Source of the DNA: an uncultured Bacteroidota bacterium
Lineage (GTDB): Bacteria; Bacteroidota; Bacteroidia; Bacteroidales; SZUA-534
NCBI GenBank assembly: GCA_946414435.1
Contig: CAMKOM010000007.1
Location: forward strand, 1 to 64,000
Direction of reading: 5' to 3'
Length of the DNA: 64,000 nt
Every line of letters begins with the position of its first letter. The stretch's first letter is position 1. Shown piece after piece: positions 19,405-27,730 of this stretch. The position numbers and the translations under genes were made by a program. The notes beneath the pieces were generated by a model that saw nothing but the letters and a program-made list of their open reading frames with translations, was not told the origin of the DNA and made no database searches.

Positions 19405-21102
19405 ATGGCTAATTTTTATACAGACACCCCCGAACTCAAATTTCATTTGAACCACCCGCTGATGAAGCGCATTGTTGAGTTGAAAGAACGCAACTATGCC
19501 AATGCGGGCCAGTTCGATTTCGCGCCAGCCGACTTCGACGACGCAATGGACAGTTACGATAAAGTGCTCGATGTTGTTGGTGAGATTTGCGGCGAGATTA
19601 TCGCCCCGAACGCAGAGGGCGTGGACCACGAAGGCCCCGTCTGCGCCAACGGCCGCGTAACCTACGCAAGCGGCACGTCGGCCAACCTTGACGCAACACG
19701 CAAGGCAGGACTCTGCGGCGTGAATATGCCGTACCGCTACGGCGGACTGAACTTCCCGACCGTTCCCTACCTGATGGCCGCTGATATGGTATCGCGCGCC
19801 GACGCAGGTTTCGAGAACCTTTGGGGCCTGCAGGACTGCGCCGAGACAATCTACGAGTTTGCCGACGACGACCAGAAGCAACGCTACATTCCGCGCATTT
19901 GCGAGGGCGAGACAATGTCGATGGACCTGACGGAGCCCGATGCTGGTTCCGACCTGCAATCAGTAATGCTGAAAGCAACTTTCAGCGAGGCTGACAACTG
20001 CTGGTATCTGAACGGTGTTAAACGATTCATTACCAATGGCGATGCCGATATTCACCTTGTGCTTGCACGCTCTGAAGAGGGCACTCACGACGGCCGCGGC
20101 CTTTCAATGTTTATCTACGACAAGCGCAACGGCGGAGTAACCGTGCGCCGCATTGAGAACAAGATGGGTATCAAGGGCTCGCCGACCTGCGAACTCGTGT
20201 TCCGCAACGCCAAAGCCGAACTCTGCGGAAGCCGCAAGTTGGGCCTTATCAAATATGTGATGTCGCTGATGAACGGCGCGCGTCTGGGCATTGCCGCACA
20301 GTCGGTTGGCCTGTCGCAGGCCGCCTACAACGAGGCTCTCTCTTACGCCCGCGACCGTCAGCAGTTCGGTCACCCGATTATCGAGTTCAGCGCCGTTGCC
20401 GAATTGCTGGCAACAATGAAGGCCAAACTCGACGCAAACCGCACAATCCTTTATGAGACAGCACGTTTCGTTGATATGTACAAGACTTTGGAAGACATAT
20501 CGAAGGAGCGCAAACTGACACCCGAAGAGCGCGACGAGTGCAAGCGCTACAACCGTATGGCCGATGCCTTCACGCCGCTGGCAAAAGGCTTGGGCAGCGA
20601 GTTCGCCAACCAGAACGCCTACGACTGCATTCAGGTTCACGGCGGTTCGGGCTTTATGAAGGACTACACCTGCGAGCGTCTTTACCGCGACGCCCGTATC
20701 ACAAGCATTTACGAGGGCACCACACAACTTCAGGTTGTTGCCGCAACACGCTATGCCACCACAGGTTTCTATCTTTCGATGATGAAAGACTATGCCGCAC
20801 AGCCCGTTGCCGACGATTTGAAGCCGATGCACGACGTTCTTGACCGTATGACAGCCGAATACGAGGAGACTGTGGCCTACGTTATGGGCAAAGAATCGCA
20901 GGAGTTCATTGAACTGCACGCCCGCCGTATGGTTGAGATGGCAGGCTACACCATTATGGCCTACCTGCTGATGCTCGACGCCAACCGCGACGCAATGTTC
21001 CGCCGCTCGGCCGAAATCTTCCTGAAATTCGCCCGCACGCAGAACGCACAGCGCTCAATCTTCATTAAGGAGACTGATGTTGACTTTAACTTTAAGTTTT
21101 AA
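19405..21102 (+). CDS. Acyl-CoA dehydrogenase
   Basis: A 565-residue flavoprotein that oxidises acyl-CoA to enoyl-CoA and passes electrons to the ETF encoded just upstream. The family signature MDLTEPDAGSDLQ lies near residue 173. The second signature QVHGGSGFMKDYTCERLYRDARI near 410 leads into IYEGTTQLQ, whose Glu is in the usual catalytic-base position. The C-terminal extension of about 130 residues is typical of the longer bacterial class. Clustering with etfBA suggests an anaerobic, possibly electron-bifurcating or butyrate-type reaction; that is inference. Confidence 0.93.
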   Translation: MANFYTDTPELKFHLNHPLMKRIVELKERNYANAGQFDFAPADFDDAMDSYDKVLDVVGEICGEIIAPNAEGVDHEGPVCANGRVTYASGTSANLDATRKAGLCGVNMPYRYGGLNFPTVPYLMAADMVSRADAGFENLWGLQDCAETIYEFADDDQKQRYIPRICEGETMSMDLTEPDAGSDLQSVMLKATFSEADNCWYLNGVKRFITNGDADIHLVLARSEEGTHDGRGLSMFIYDKRNGGVTVRRIENKMGIKGSPTCELVFRNAKAELCGSRKLGLIKYVMSLMNGARLGIAAQSVGLSQAAYNEALSYARDRQQFGHPIIEFSAVAELLATMKAKLDANRTILYETARFVDMYKTLEDISKERKLTPEERDECKRYNRMADAFTPLAKGLGSEFANQNAYDCIQVHGGSGFMKDYTCERLYRDARITSIYEGTTQLQVVAATRYATTGFYLSMMKDYAAQPVADDLKPMHDVLDRMTAEYEETVAYVMGKESQEFIELHARRMVEMAGYTIMAYLLMLDANRDAMFRRSAEIFLKFARTQNAQRSIFIKETDVDFNFKF

Positions 21103-21123
21103 TTAAGCGATAAAATGCAAATG

Positions 21124-21156
21124 AAACCGCCGAGTCCGTTGGGCTCGGCGGTTTTT
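21124..21156. terminator. Strong terminator after the etf operon
   Basis: AAACCGCCGAG (21124-21134) pairs with CTCGGCGGTTT (21144-21154) around a 9-nt loop, then T residues. It lies between the convergent dehydrogenase and S9 peptidase genes and probably works in both directions. Confidence 0.85.
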
Positions 21157-21164
21157 AGTTTATC

Positions 21165-23240
21165 CTATTTCAGCCACTTATCCAGCCACGCAAAGAACGT
21201 GCGTTGCCAAAGGATTCCGTTCTGCGGTTGCAGAACCCAGTGGTTCTCGTCGGGGAAGATGAGCAGTTCGGCAGGCACGCCACGTAGTTTGGCCGCCGCA
21301 AAGGCCGCCATTCCCTGTGAAGCCAGAATGCGGTAGTCCTTCTCGCCGTGAATGCACAGAATCGGTGTATCCCACTTATCTACAAACAAATGCGGCGAGT
21401 TGGCGTACGAGCGTTGGGCCACTTCGTTGTTTTTGTCCCAGAACGGACCACCAATGTCGTGATTCTCAAACCACATCTCTTCGGTCTCAAGATACTGCTG
21501 CTCAAAGTTGAACATTCCGTCGTGGGCTATGAAGGCCTTGAAGCGCTTCTCGTGGTGTCCCGCAATCCAGTAAACCGAATAGCCGCCGAAACTTGCGCCC
21601 ACGCAGCCCAAATGGTCGGTATCAACCCACGGCTCTTTGCTGTAGGTGTCGATAGCCGTGAAATAATCCTTCATACACAGGCCGCCGTAGTCGCCGCTAA
21701 TCTCCTCGAGCCACTCGCTGCCGAAGCCGTACAAGCCGCGGCGGTTGGGCGCCACAATAATATAATCGTTGGCGGCCATTATCTGGAAATTCCATCGATA
21801 ACTCCAGAACTGACTGACAGGACTTTGCGGACCGCCTTCGCAGTAGAGCAGCGTGGGGTATTTCTTTTTCGGGTCGAATTTTGGCGGATAGATAACCCAC
21901 ACGTGCATCTGCTGACCATCGACAGTGGGCATCCAACGCTCCTCAACGCGGCCAAAGTCCATCTGGTCGAGTAGCGGCTTGTTCTCGAAAGTGATTTGCT
22001 GCTGGCTTCCGCCGACGGGGTCAACCACGTAAATGTCGTTTGGCGCGCTCATCGAGTGGCGAACGGCCACCAGTTTGTCGCCTGCCACGGCAACCGATTC
22101 ATAGTCGTGCTGGCCTGTAGTTATCTGCTTGAACATCTTCGATTTAATGTCGGCATTGTAGATTTGGATAGTGCCGTGCTGACAACTAATCAGGTAAATG
22201 CTGCGGCCGTCGGCGTTCCAGGCGAACTGCTCAACGCTCTGGTCCCAGCCTTCGCTTACATCGGTGCGTTGGCCAGTGGCTAACTCAATGACCATCAGGC
22301 GGTTCTTGTCAGACTCGCAGCCGTCGCGCTCCATACTCTGGAATGCCATCAGCGTGCCGTCGGGCGAGAAGGCGGGGTTAATGTCGTAGCCCATCATCCC
22401 TTCGGTCAGATTCTTGACAGTCTTGCCTGCGGAAATATCATAAATGTAAATATCTGAATTTGTTGATATTGCGTACTCAAGGCCTATCTTTTTACGGCAG
22501 GTGTAGGCAATGGTCTTGCTGTCGGGCGAGAAGGCAATCTGCTCCACGCCGCCGAACGGCTTCATCGGGCACTCGTAAGGTTCGCCTTCAAGAATATCGT
22601 GCTCGTTGGTGGTCTTAACCCCGTCGTAATCAACCAGGAACGGGTGTGGAACGGTTTCAACCCACTCGTCCCAGTGCTTGAACATCAGGTCGTCGATTAT
22701 CCGCCCCGACGATTTCGGCAGGTCGGGATAGACATCGACCGTGCGCTGGCCGTATTTGACGTCGGCAATGAAAAGGATTTTCGAGTCGTCGGGCGCGTAA
22801 AGGAAGTCCGACACGCCGCCTTCGTGATTGGTAATCTGTGTGCGGTTGGTGCCGTCGGGGTTCATCTCCCAAACCTGCATCTGTCCGCTCTCCGACGAAA
22901 GGAAAGCCACTCGGCTGCCGCCCTTGACCCATTTGGCGCCGTACTCGCTCTTGGCCGAAAGGGTTATCTGCTTGTTGTCGGTGCCGTCGGTGTTGACAAC
23001 GAAAATCTCGCGGTTGCTCTTGTTCTGCTCCACGCTGTAGTAGGTGACGCCGTAGAGCACCTGCGTGCCGTCAGGGCTGACTTGCGCGTCGGCTAGGCGC
23101 CCAAGTGCCCACAAGGCTTCGGGCGACATCCGTCGGTTCTCAATTTTCAGTTGGCTGCGGCCGATAATTGGTCCATCGCCCGTGCTGCACGCTGCGGCTG
23201 TTGCTGCTAATGCCATAATTGCTAATGATTTGAAGTTCAT
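21165..23240 (-). CDS. S9 family prolyl oligopeptidase lipoprotein
   Basis: A 691-residue exported serine peptidase. The N-terminus is a lipoprotein signal with cysteine in TAAACST near residue 18. Residues about 45-420 form a beta-propeller of TolB/WD-like repeats (SPDGTQVLYG, SPDSKTIAYT, SPDGTLMAFQ). The alpha/beta hydrolase domain follows with nucleophile GASFGGYS near 564, aspartate in HGEKDY near 646 and histidine in DENHWV near 676. It likely trims di- or tripeptides in the periplasm or at the surface, as DPP-type enzymes do in asaccharolytic Bacteroidales. Single-gene unit with its own -7 element. Confidence 0.92.
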   Translation of the reverse strand: MNFKSLAIMALAATAAACSTGDGPIIGRSQLKIENRRMSPEALWALGRLADAQVSPDGTQVLYGVTYYSVEQNKSNREIFVVNTDGTDNKQITLSAKSEYGAKWVKGGSRVAFLSSESGQMQVWEMNPDGTNRTQITNHEGGVSDFLYAPDDSKILFIADVKYGQRTVDVYPDLPKSSGRIIDDLMFKHWDEWVETVPHPFLVDYDGVKTTNEHDILEGEPYECPMKPFGGVEQIAFSPDSKTIAYTCRKKIGLEYAISTNSDIYIYDISAGKTVKNLTEGMMGYDINPAFSPDGTLMAFQSMERDGCESDKNRLMVIELATGQRTDVSEGWDQSVEQFAWNADGRSIYLISCQHGTIQIYNADIKSKMFKQITTGQHDYESVAVAGDKLVAVRHSMSAPNDIYVVDPVGGSQQQITFENKPLLDQMDFGRVEERWMPTVDGQQMHVWVIYPPKFDPKKKYPTLLYCEGGPQSPVSQFWSYRWNFQIMAANDYIIVAPNRRGLYGFGSEWLEEISGDYGGLCMKDYFTAIDTYSKEPWVDTDHLGCVGASFGGYSVYWIAGHHEKRFKAFIAHDGMFNFEQQYLETEEMWFENHDIGGPFWDKNNEVAQRSYANSPHLFVDKWDTPILCIHGEKDYRILASQGMAAFAAAKLRGVPAELLIFPDENHWVLQPQNGILWQRTFFAWLDKWLK

Positions 23241-23264
23241 ATTCGGTTTGTTTTAGCGTTTAAG

Positions 23265-23272
23265 CAAAGATA
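23265..23272 (-). promoter_or_regulatory. -7 promoter element for the S9 peptidase
   Basis: Reverse strand TATCTTTG, a full TAnnTTTG match, 24 nt upstream of the ATG at 23240. Confidence 0.6.
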
Positions 23273-23436
23273 ATCGAATGATTGAATTGTTGATTGGATG
23301 ATAGATTTTTGACACACCGATCTTTTATCCTTATTGTTGTAACATGATTAAAATACTCCTATATACGTATAATACTGAACAATCTTTTGGGAATAAAAAA
23401 AACATAGAGGTAGTAGCATTTTTCTTGTCATATAAA

Positions 23437-23444
23437 TATATTTG
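23437..23444 (+). promoter_or_regulatory. -7 promoter element for the DUF4954 gene
   Basis: TATATTTG matches TAnnTTTG. Transcription should start near 23450, which excludes the in-frame TTG at 23442 and supports the ATG at 23460. Confidence 0.6.
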
Positions 23445-23459
23445 GGAAAAATACCAATT

Positions 23460-25676
23460 ATGGATACAGAAAACACCGTGTGTATGCTGACGGGCGACGA
23501 GATGGAAGAACATTTCGTTGAAAAAGAGTTTCTTCCCGAAGGCCAGGACGAATATTATCTTCGTAATAAACAGACAACAAAACCCATCGGCGGTTGGCGC
23601 CATCTGCGCAGCGACGAGATTGAGCGTCTTGTGAAAAACAACAATAGCTGCGAGAATTGGGATAACTTTCTGGTTACCGATGAGTTTAATCCCAAACAGA
23701 TAAAAAACAACAAATTCTACGGACTGGTGCGCATTGGCGAAGTCCGCGACGCTATGCTGCAATATCACGATTTGCGCTTGCGTGTGGGTATAACCAACAG
23801 TGTGATAACATCTTGTGATATTGGTAACAACGTGGCTATCCACGATGTGCACTACCTGTCGCATTATATTATTGGTGACAACTGCATCATTTTCAACATT
23901 CAGGAGATGTGCTGCACCAACCACGCTAAATTCGGCAACGGCATTGTGAAGGACGGCGAGCCGGAGGAGGTGCGTATCTGTCTCGACTTGATGAATGAGA
24001 CGGGTTGCCGCAAAGTTTATCCGTTCGACGGAATGATTGCCGCCGACGCCTATCTTGGAGCTAAATTTATCGATGACAAGCCGCTACAGGCCAAACTCTC
24101 GTACCTGACACAGAATAAGTTTGATTCTCGCCGTGGTTACTACGGCACCATCGGAACTGATTGTGTGATTAAAAATTCGGCCATCATTAAGGATGTGAAA
24201 GTGGGCGACTGCTGCTATATTAAGGGTGCAAGCAAGTTGAAAAACGTCACCATCAACTCGTCAATCGAGGAGCCGTCGCAGATAGGTGAGGGTGTTGTGC
24301 TGGTGAACGGAATTGTAGGCTACGGCTGCCATATTTTCTACTCGTGCATTGCCGTAAGGTTTGTACTGGGCAACAACTCGAATCTGAAATACGGTGCGCG
24401 CTTGATTCATTCTTTCTTGGGCGATAACAGCACAATATCGTGCTGCGAAGTGTTGAACAACTTGATTTTCCCGGCTCACGAGCAGCACCACAACAATTCG
24501 TTCTTGGTGGCTGCCATACTCAAGGGGCAGACCAACATTGCCGCCGGCGCCACAATGGGTTCGAATCACAACAGCCGCACTAATGACAACGAGATTGAGG
24601 CTGGCCGCGGATTCTGGCCGGGTTTGTGCTCAAGCGTCAAACACTCGTGCAAGTTTGCATCGTTCACGCTGCTGAGCAAAGCCGATTATCCGACAGAAAT
24701 GAACATTCCTCTGCCATTTGCGCTGGTTAATAACAATGTGAACCACAACGAGTTGGAAGTAATGCCGGCATTCTGGTGGATGTATAATATGTATGCTCTG
24801 GCCCGCAACGCTTGGAAGTATCAGAAGCGCGACCTTCGTAAACGTAAATTCCAGCATATTGAGTTCGATGCTTACGCGCCCGACAGTATGGAGGAGGTGA
24901 TAACAGGACGTAAGTTGCTGGAAATATGGACTGCCAAAGCCTGGCTGCGCACTCAAAACAAGAACATCGATGGACAGAGCGACAAGGCTTTGCGCGAGGT
25001 GGGCAAGGAGTTGCTGCGCGGCGACCGCAAAGTGGTTGACAATATGCAAGTTTTCGGTGAGAATATGGAAAAGGGCAAACGTCGCGTCAGAATTCTGAAA
25101 GTGTACGATGCCTACAACTCGTATGGCGATATGCTTGTATATTACGCAGTTAAGAATGTGATGAAATATTTGCAGGAGAACTCTGAGGCCTCGTTCTCGA
25201 CCATTGCCGGATTGATGGCAGGCCGCCGTCAGAAAGAGTGGTCGAATTTGGGCGGACAGTTGATGCAGACATCGGATCTTGACCAACTGCGCGCCGACAT
25301 CCGCAACGGCAAACTTGACTCGTGGGAGGCTATCCACAACCGCTACGATGAGATTTGGGAGCGCTACAGCATTGATAAACTGCGCCACGCATACCAATCG
25401 CTCTGCTATCTGCTTGAGACTGAGACAATCACAGATGATATGTGGCATGACATACTTAAGCGCGCCGTCGGTATTCAACAATACATTTGCGACCAAGTTT
25501 ACTTGACGCGCAAGAAAGACTATGACAACATCTACCGCAAGCAGACATATCGCAATAGCGAGGAGATGATTGCCGCTATCGGGCCGCTTGAGGAGAACAG
25601 TTTCATCAAACAGGTTCGCAGCGAGACCGATGATTTCAATGCTAAAATCGAAGAATTATATAAACGTTTAAAATAA
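23460..25676 (+). CDS. DUF4954 family protein (left-handed beta-helix, acyltransferase-like)
   Basis: A 738-residue cytoplasmic protein of the Bacteroidetes DUF4954 family. Residues about 95-430 contain many hexapeptide-like turns (ITSCDIGNNVAIHDV, IKNSAIIKDVKVGDCCYIKGA, IGEGVVLVNGIVGYG), as in UDP-sugar acyl- and nucleotidyltransferases. The C-terminal 300 residues are helical and rich in charged residues. The reaction is not known to me. It is followed 11 nt later by a SIS-domain sugar-phosphate protein, so the pair probably works on amino-sugar phosphates or nucleotide sugars; that is inference from context. Confidence 0.85.
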   Translation: MDTENTVCMLTGDEMEEHFVEKEFLPEGQDEYYLRNKQTTKPIGGWRHLRSDEIERLVKNNNSCENWDNFLVTDEFNPKQIKNNKFYGLVRIGEVRDAMLQYHDLRLRVGITNSVITSCDIGNNVAIHDVHYLSHYIIGDNCIIFNIQEMCCTNHAKFGNGIVKDGEPEEVRICLDLMNETGCRKVYPFDGMIAADAYLGAKFIDDKPLQAKLSYLTQNKFDSRRGYYGTIGTDCVIKNSAIIKDVKVGDCCYIKGASKLKNVTINSSIEEPSQIGEGVVLVNGIVGYGCHIFYSCIAVRFVLGNNSNLKYGARLIHSFLGDNSTISCCEVLNNLIFPAHEQHHNNSFLVAAILKGQTNIAAGATMGSNHNSRTNDNEIEAGRGFWPGLCSSVKHSCKFASFTLLSKADYPTEMNIPLPFALVNNNVNHNELEVMPAFWWMYNMYALARNAWKYQKRDLRKRKFQHIEFDAYAPDSMEEVITGRKLLEIWTAKAWLRTQNKNIDGQSDKALREVGKELLRGDRKVVDNMQVFGENMEKGKRRVRILKVYDAYNSYGDMLVYYAVKNVMKYLQENSEASFSTIAGLMAGRRQKEWSNLGGQLMQTSDLDQLRADIRNGKLDSWEAIHNRYDEIWERYSIDKLRHAYQSLCYLLETETITDDMWHDILKRAVGIQQYICDQVYLTRKKDYDNIYRKQTYRNSEEMIAAIGPLEENSFIKQVRSETDDFNAKIEELYKRLK

Positions 25677-25687
25677 AGTAACTTTTT

Positions 25688-26704
25688 ATGAATCTGTCAA
25701 ATAAGAAATACGCAGACTATGCGTTGGTGCAGGAAATGATGGGCACCGTTGACACCGTGCGGAAATTCGACCCGACGGTGACTAAAAATATTGCCGATGT
25801 AGTGAAAAAAACGCAGCGCCTTTACCTGACGGGCGAGGGCTCAAGCCGCATTTTTCCGGCCAAGAACGCTATGCGCAAGGCCAAACGCTGGGGGATGGAC
25901 ATCAACGTGCAGACCGACGGCTCGCGTCAGTCGTATGAGTACGATTTGTCGAAATACACCGTTTGCTGCGCATCGAATTCGGGCCGTACCAAAGAGGTTA
26001 TTTTGCTGGCCAAAAAGCTTACAGAGTCAGGGAAAAAAGACGTTTTTGGCCTTACAGCTTGCCCCGACACAATGATTGAGAAGGCGTGTGTCAGCACTCA
26101 CATTCTGAACTGCGGATGGGAACAGGCTGTGGCCGCTACAAAGAGCGTCGTTGAGCAGGCTTTGTATTATGAGTCAATACTTTGGAATCTGCAGGGCGTT
26201 GATAAATCGACCGAATTGAAAAAACTGCCTGAGCTGCTTGAGGAAGCTCTCACGCTGCCAATTCCTGCCGATGTGATTAATGCTGTGAAGCAAGCCGAAA
26301 CAATCTATTTCTCGGGTTACAACGATGGTGTTGCTGAGGAATTGACATTGAAAACCAACGAGATAACCCGTCGTAAATCGGATTTCCTTGAGGGAACGTA
26401 TGCTGTTCACGGAATTGAGGAGGTGATGAGCCCGAAAGATGTTGTGTTTGTGATTGACCCGATTGAGGCTGAGATTGAAAAATTCCATGAGGTGCTTCAG
26501 AAGGGAGTTGGTCTGAAAATCGTTGCCATTGCCGACCACGACACGCCGTTCGAGACAATCCGCGTGCCCGAGGCTGGCGATTTCAAACCATACGTAATGC
26601 TCTGCGCCGGCTGGAATCTGCTTGTTGAGATTGGCATTGCCACCGGCATCGACCTTGATAAGCCAGAGCGTGCCCGCAAGGTTGGTAACGAATTGATTGT
26701 TTGA
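25688..26704 (+). CDS. SIS domain sugar isomerase-like protein
   Basis: A 338-residue protein with two SIS domains, as in the isomerase half of GlmS and in AgaS/FrlB proteins. The first domain shows LTGEGSSRIFPAK near residue 48 and CCASNSGRTKEV near 93, which hold the phosphate-binding serines. The second runs from about 195 (YFSGYNDGVAEE; MSPKDVVFVIDP). It lacks the glutaminase domain of GlmS, so it would isomerise or deaminate a sugar phosphate with free ammonia, or act as a sensor. It forms an operon with DUF4954 and is closed by a terminator. Confidence 0.85.
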   Translation: MNLSNKKYADYALVQEMMGTVDTVRKFDPTVTKNIADVVKKTQRLYLTGEGSSRIFPAKNAMRKAKRWGMDINVQTDGSRQSYEYDLSKYTVCCASNSGRTKEVILLAKKLTESGKKDVFGLTACPDTMIEKACVSTHILNCGWEQAVAATKSVVEQALYYESILWNLQGVDKSTELKKLPELLEEALTLPIPADVINAVKQAETIYFSGYNDGVAEELTLKTNEITRRKSDFLEGTYAVHGIEEVMSPKDVVFVIDPIEAEIEKFHEVLQKGVGLKIVAIADHDTPFETIRVPEAGDFKPYVMLCAGWNLLVEIGIATGIDLDKPERARKVGNELIV

Positions 26705-26725
26705 TAAATAATTTGTATCAATGGT

Positions 26726-26758
26726 AAAAGCCTGCGGTTCTTAATCGTGGGCTTTTTT
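26726..26758 (+). terminator. Terminator after the SIS-domain gene
   Basis: AAAAGCC (26726-26732) pairs with GGCTTTT (26750-26756), with an imperfect inner stem and a run of six T. Confidence 0.75.
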
Positions 26759-26782
26759 GTTTATCACTAGATTAGTACACCT

Positions 26783-26814
26783 TTTGCTGCTTGAGTTTTT
26801 TTCTAATATATTTG
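26783..26814 (+). promoter_or_regulatory. Complete Bacteroidetes promoter for the BspA-like gene
   Basis: TTTG at 26783-26786 (-33 element) and TATATTTG at 26807-26814 (-7 element) are 20 nt apart, matching the TTTG-N19/20-TAnnTTTG consensus. The start codon lies 22 nt downstream. Confidence 0.65.
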
Positions 26815-26836
26815 GAATGATTATAATTTCTTGAAG

Positions 26837-27658
26837 ATGAAAAAACTGTTATTCATTTTGCTGATAGTGATGTTTACTACGCAGATTAAGGCGCAAGGCA
26901 CGATGCCGCCAGTTGATATGGGGGGGTCAATATATGTGTATAACGACCAATTCCCGTATGGTGATCTACTCTGTACAATAACAAAAAGAAATGATGACAA
27001 ACATTTCGAAGTATCGGTTGAGGGCGGATATATGGCTAAATATGATGATATTATTGTAATTGATTCGGTGTTATATACAACGAAAGGAAGAAAATATGTT
27101 TTTACAGCATTGAACGATAGAGCGTTTGCAGAACTTCCAAGGCTGGTTAGTGTGATAATACCCAATAGTGTAACAAGCATCGGCACACATGCATTTTATA
27201 ATTGTAATAGTCTAAAAAAGATTATTATTTCAGATTCAATTACAAGTATTAGCGATTATATGTTATGTGGGTGTGTCGCTTTAGATTCATTAACAATCCC
27301 TAAATCTGTTGTAAATATCGGTAATTGTGCATTTTACAATTGCAAAGGTTTAACTTCAATAATCATTCCAAATTCTGTTATTAATATTGGCAAAGTGGCA
27401 TTCGCTGATTGTACTAGTCTAACTTCGGTAAACATTTCTAATTCTGTAACGACTATTGGTGCTTATGCGTTCAATAATTGTCAGCGTTTAACATCGATAA
27501 CTATTCCAAAATCTGTCATTAGTATCGGTAAAAATGCTTTTTCCGATTGCAAAAATCTAACAATCCATTGTGAAGCCGATTCAAAACCAGAAGAGTGGGA
27601 CAAGGATTGGAATCCAAATAACCGCCCTGTTATTTGGGGATACAAAGGTGATAAATAA
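26837..27658 (+). CDS. BspA-type leucine-rich repeat surface protein
   Basis: A 273-residue secreted protein with a signal peptide (MKKLLFILLIVMFTTQIKAQ). Residues about 95-250 hold about six 23-residue BspA/TpLRR repeats of the form LTSIxIPNSVxxIGxxAFxxC (IPNSVTSIGTHAFYNC, IPKSVVNIGNCAFYNC, ISNSVTTIGAYAFNNC). Such repeats mediate adhesion or protein binding in Bacteroidales, Treponema and Trichomonas. The C-terminal part (EEWDKDWNPNNRPVIWG) is the usual cap of short BspA proteins. No C-terminal sorting domain is seen. It is AT-richer than its neighbours and flanked by two strong terminators, which fits acquisition as a single gene. Confidence 0.85.
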   Translation: MKKLLFILLIVMFTTQIKAQGTMPPVDMGGSIYVYNDQFPYGDLLCTITKRNDDKHFEVSVEGGYMAKYDDIIVIDSVLYTTKGRKYVFTALNDRAFAELPRLVSVIIPNSVTSIGTHAFYNCNSLKKIIISDSITSISDYMLCGCVALDSLTIPKSVVNIGNCAFYNCKGLTSIIIPNSVINIGKVAFADCTSLTSVNISNSVTTIGAYAFNNCQRLTSITIPKSVISIGKNAFSDCKNLTIHCEADSKPEEWDKDWNPNNRPVIWGYKGDK

Positions 27659-27680
27659 CACATGCAATCTCAACAAAATA

Positions 27681-27710
27681 AAAAGGTGAGTCGTTCTGAC
27701 TCACCTTTTT
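27681..27710. terminator. Terminator between the BspA-like and GH43 genes
   Basis: AAAAGGTGAGTC (27681-27692) pairs perfectly with GACTCACCTTTT (27698-27709) around a 5-nt loop and is flanked by A and T runs, so it can stop both convergent transcripts. Confidence 0.88.
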
Positions 27711-27730
27711 TCGTATCGTGTTTTTTCGGT

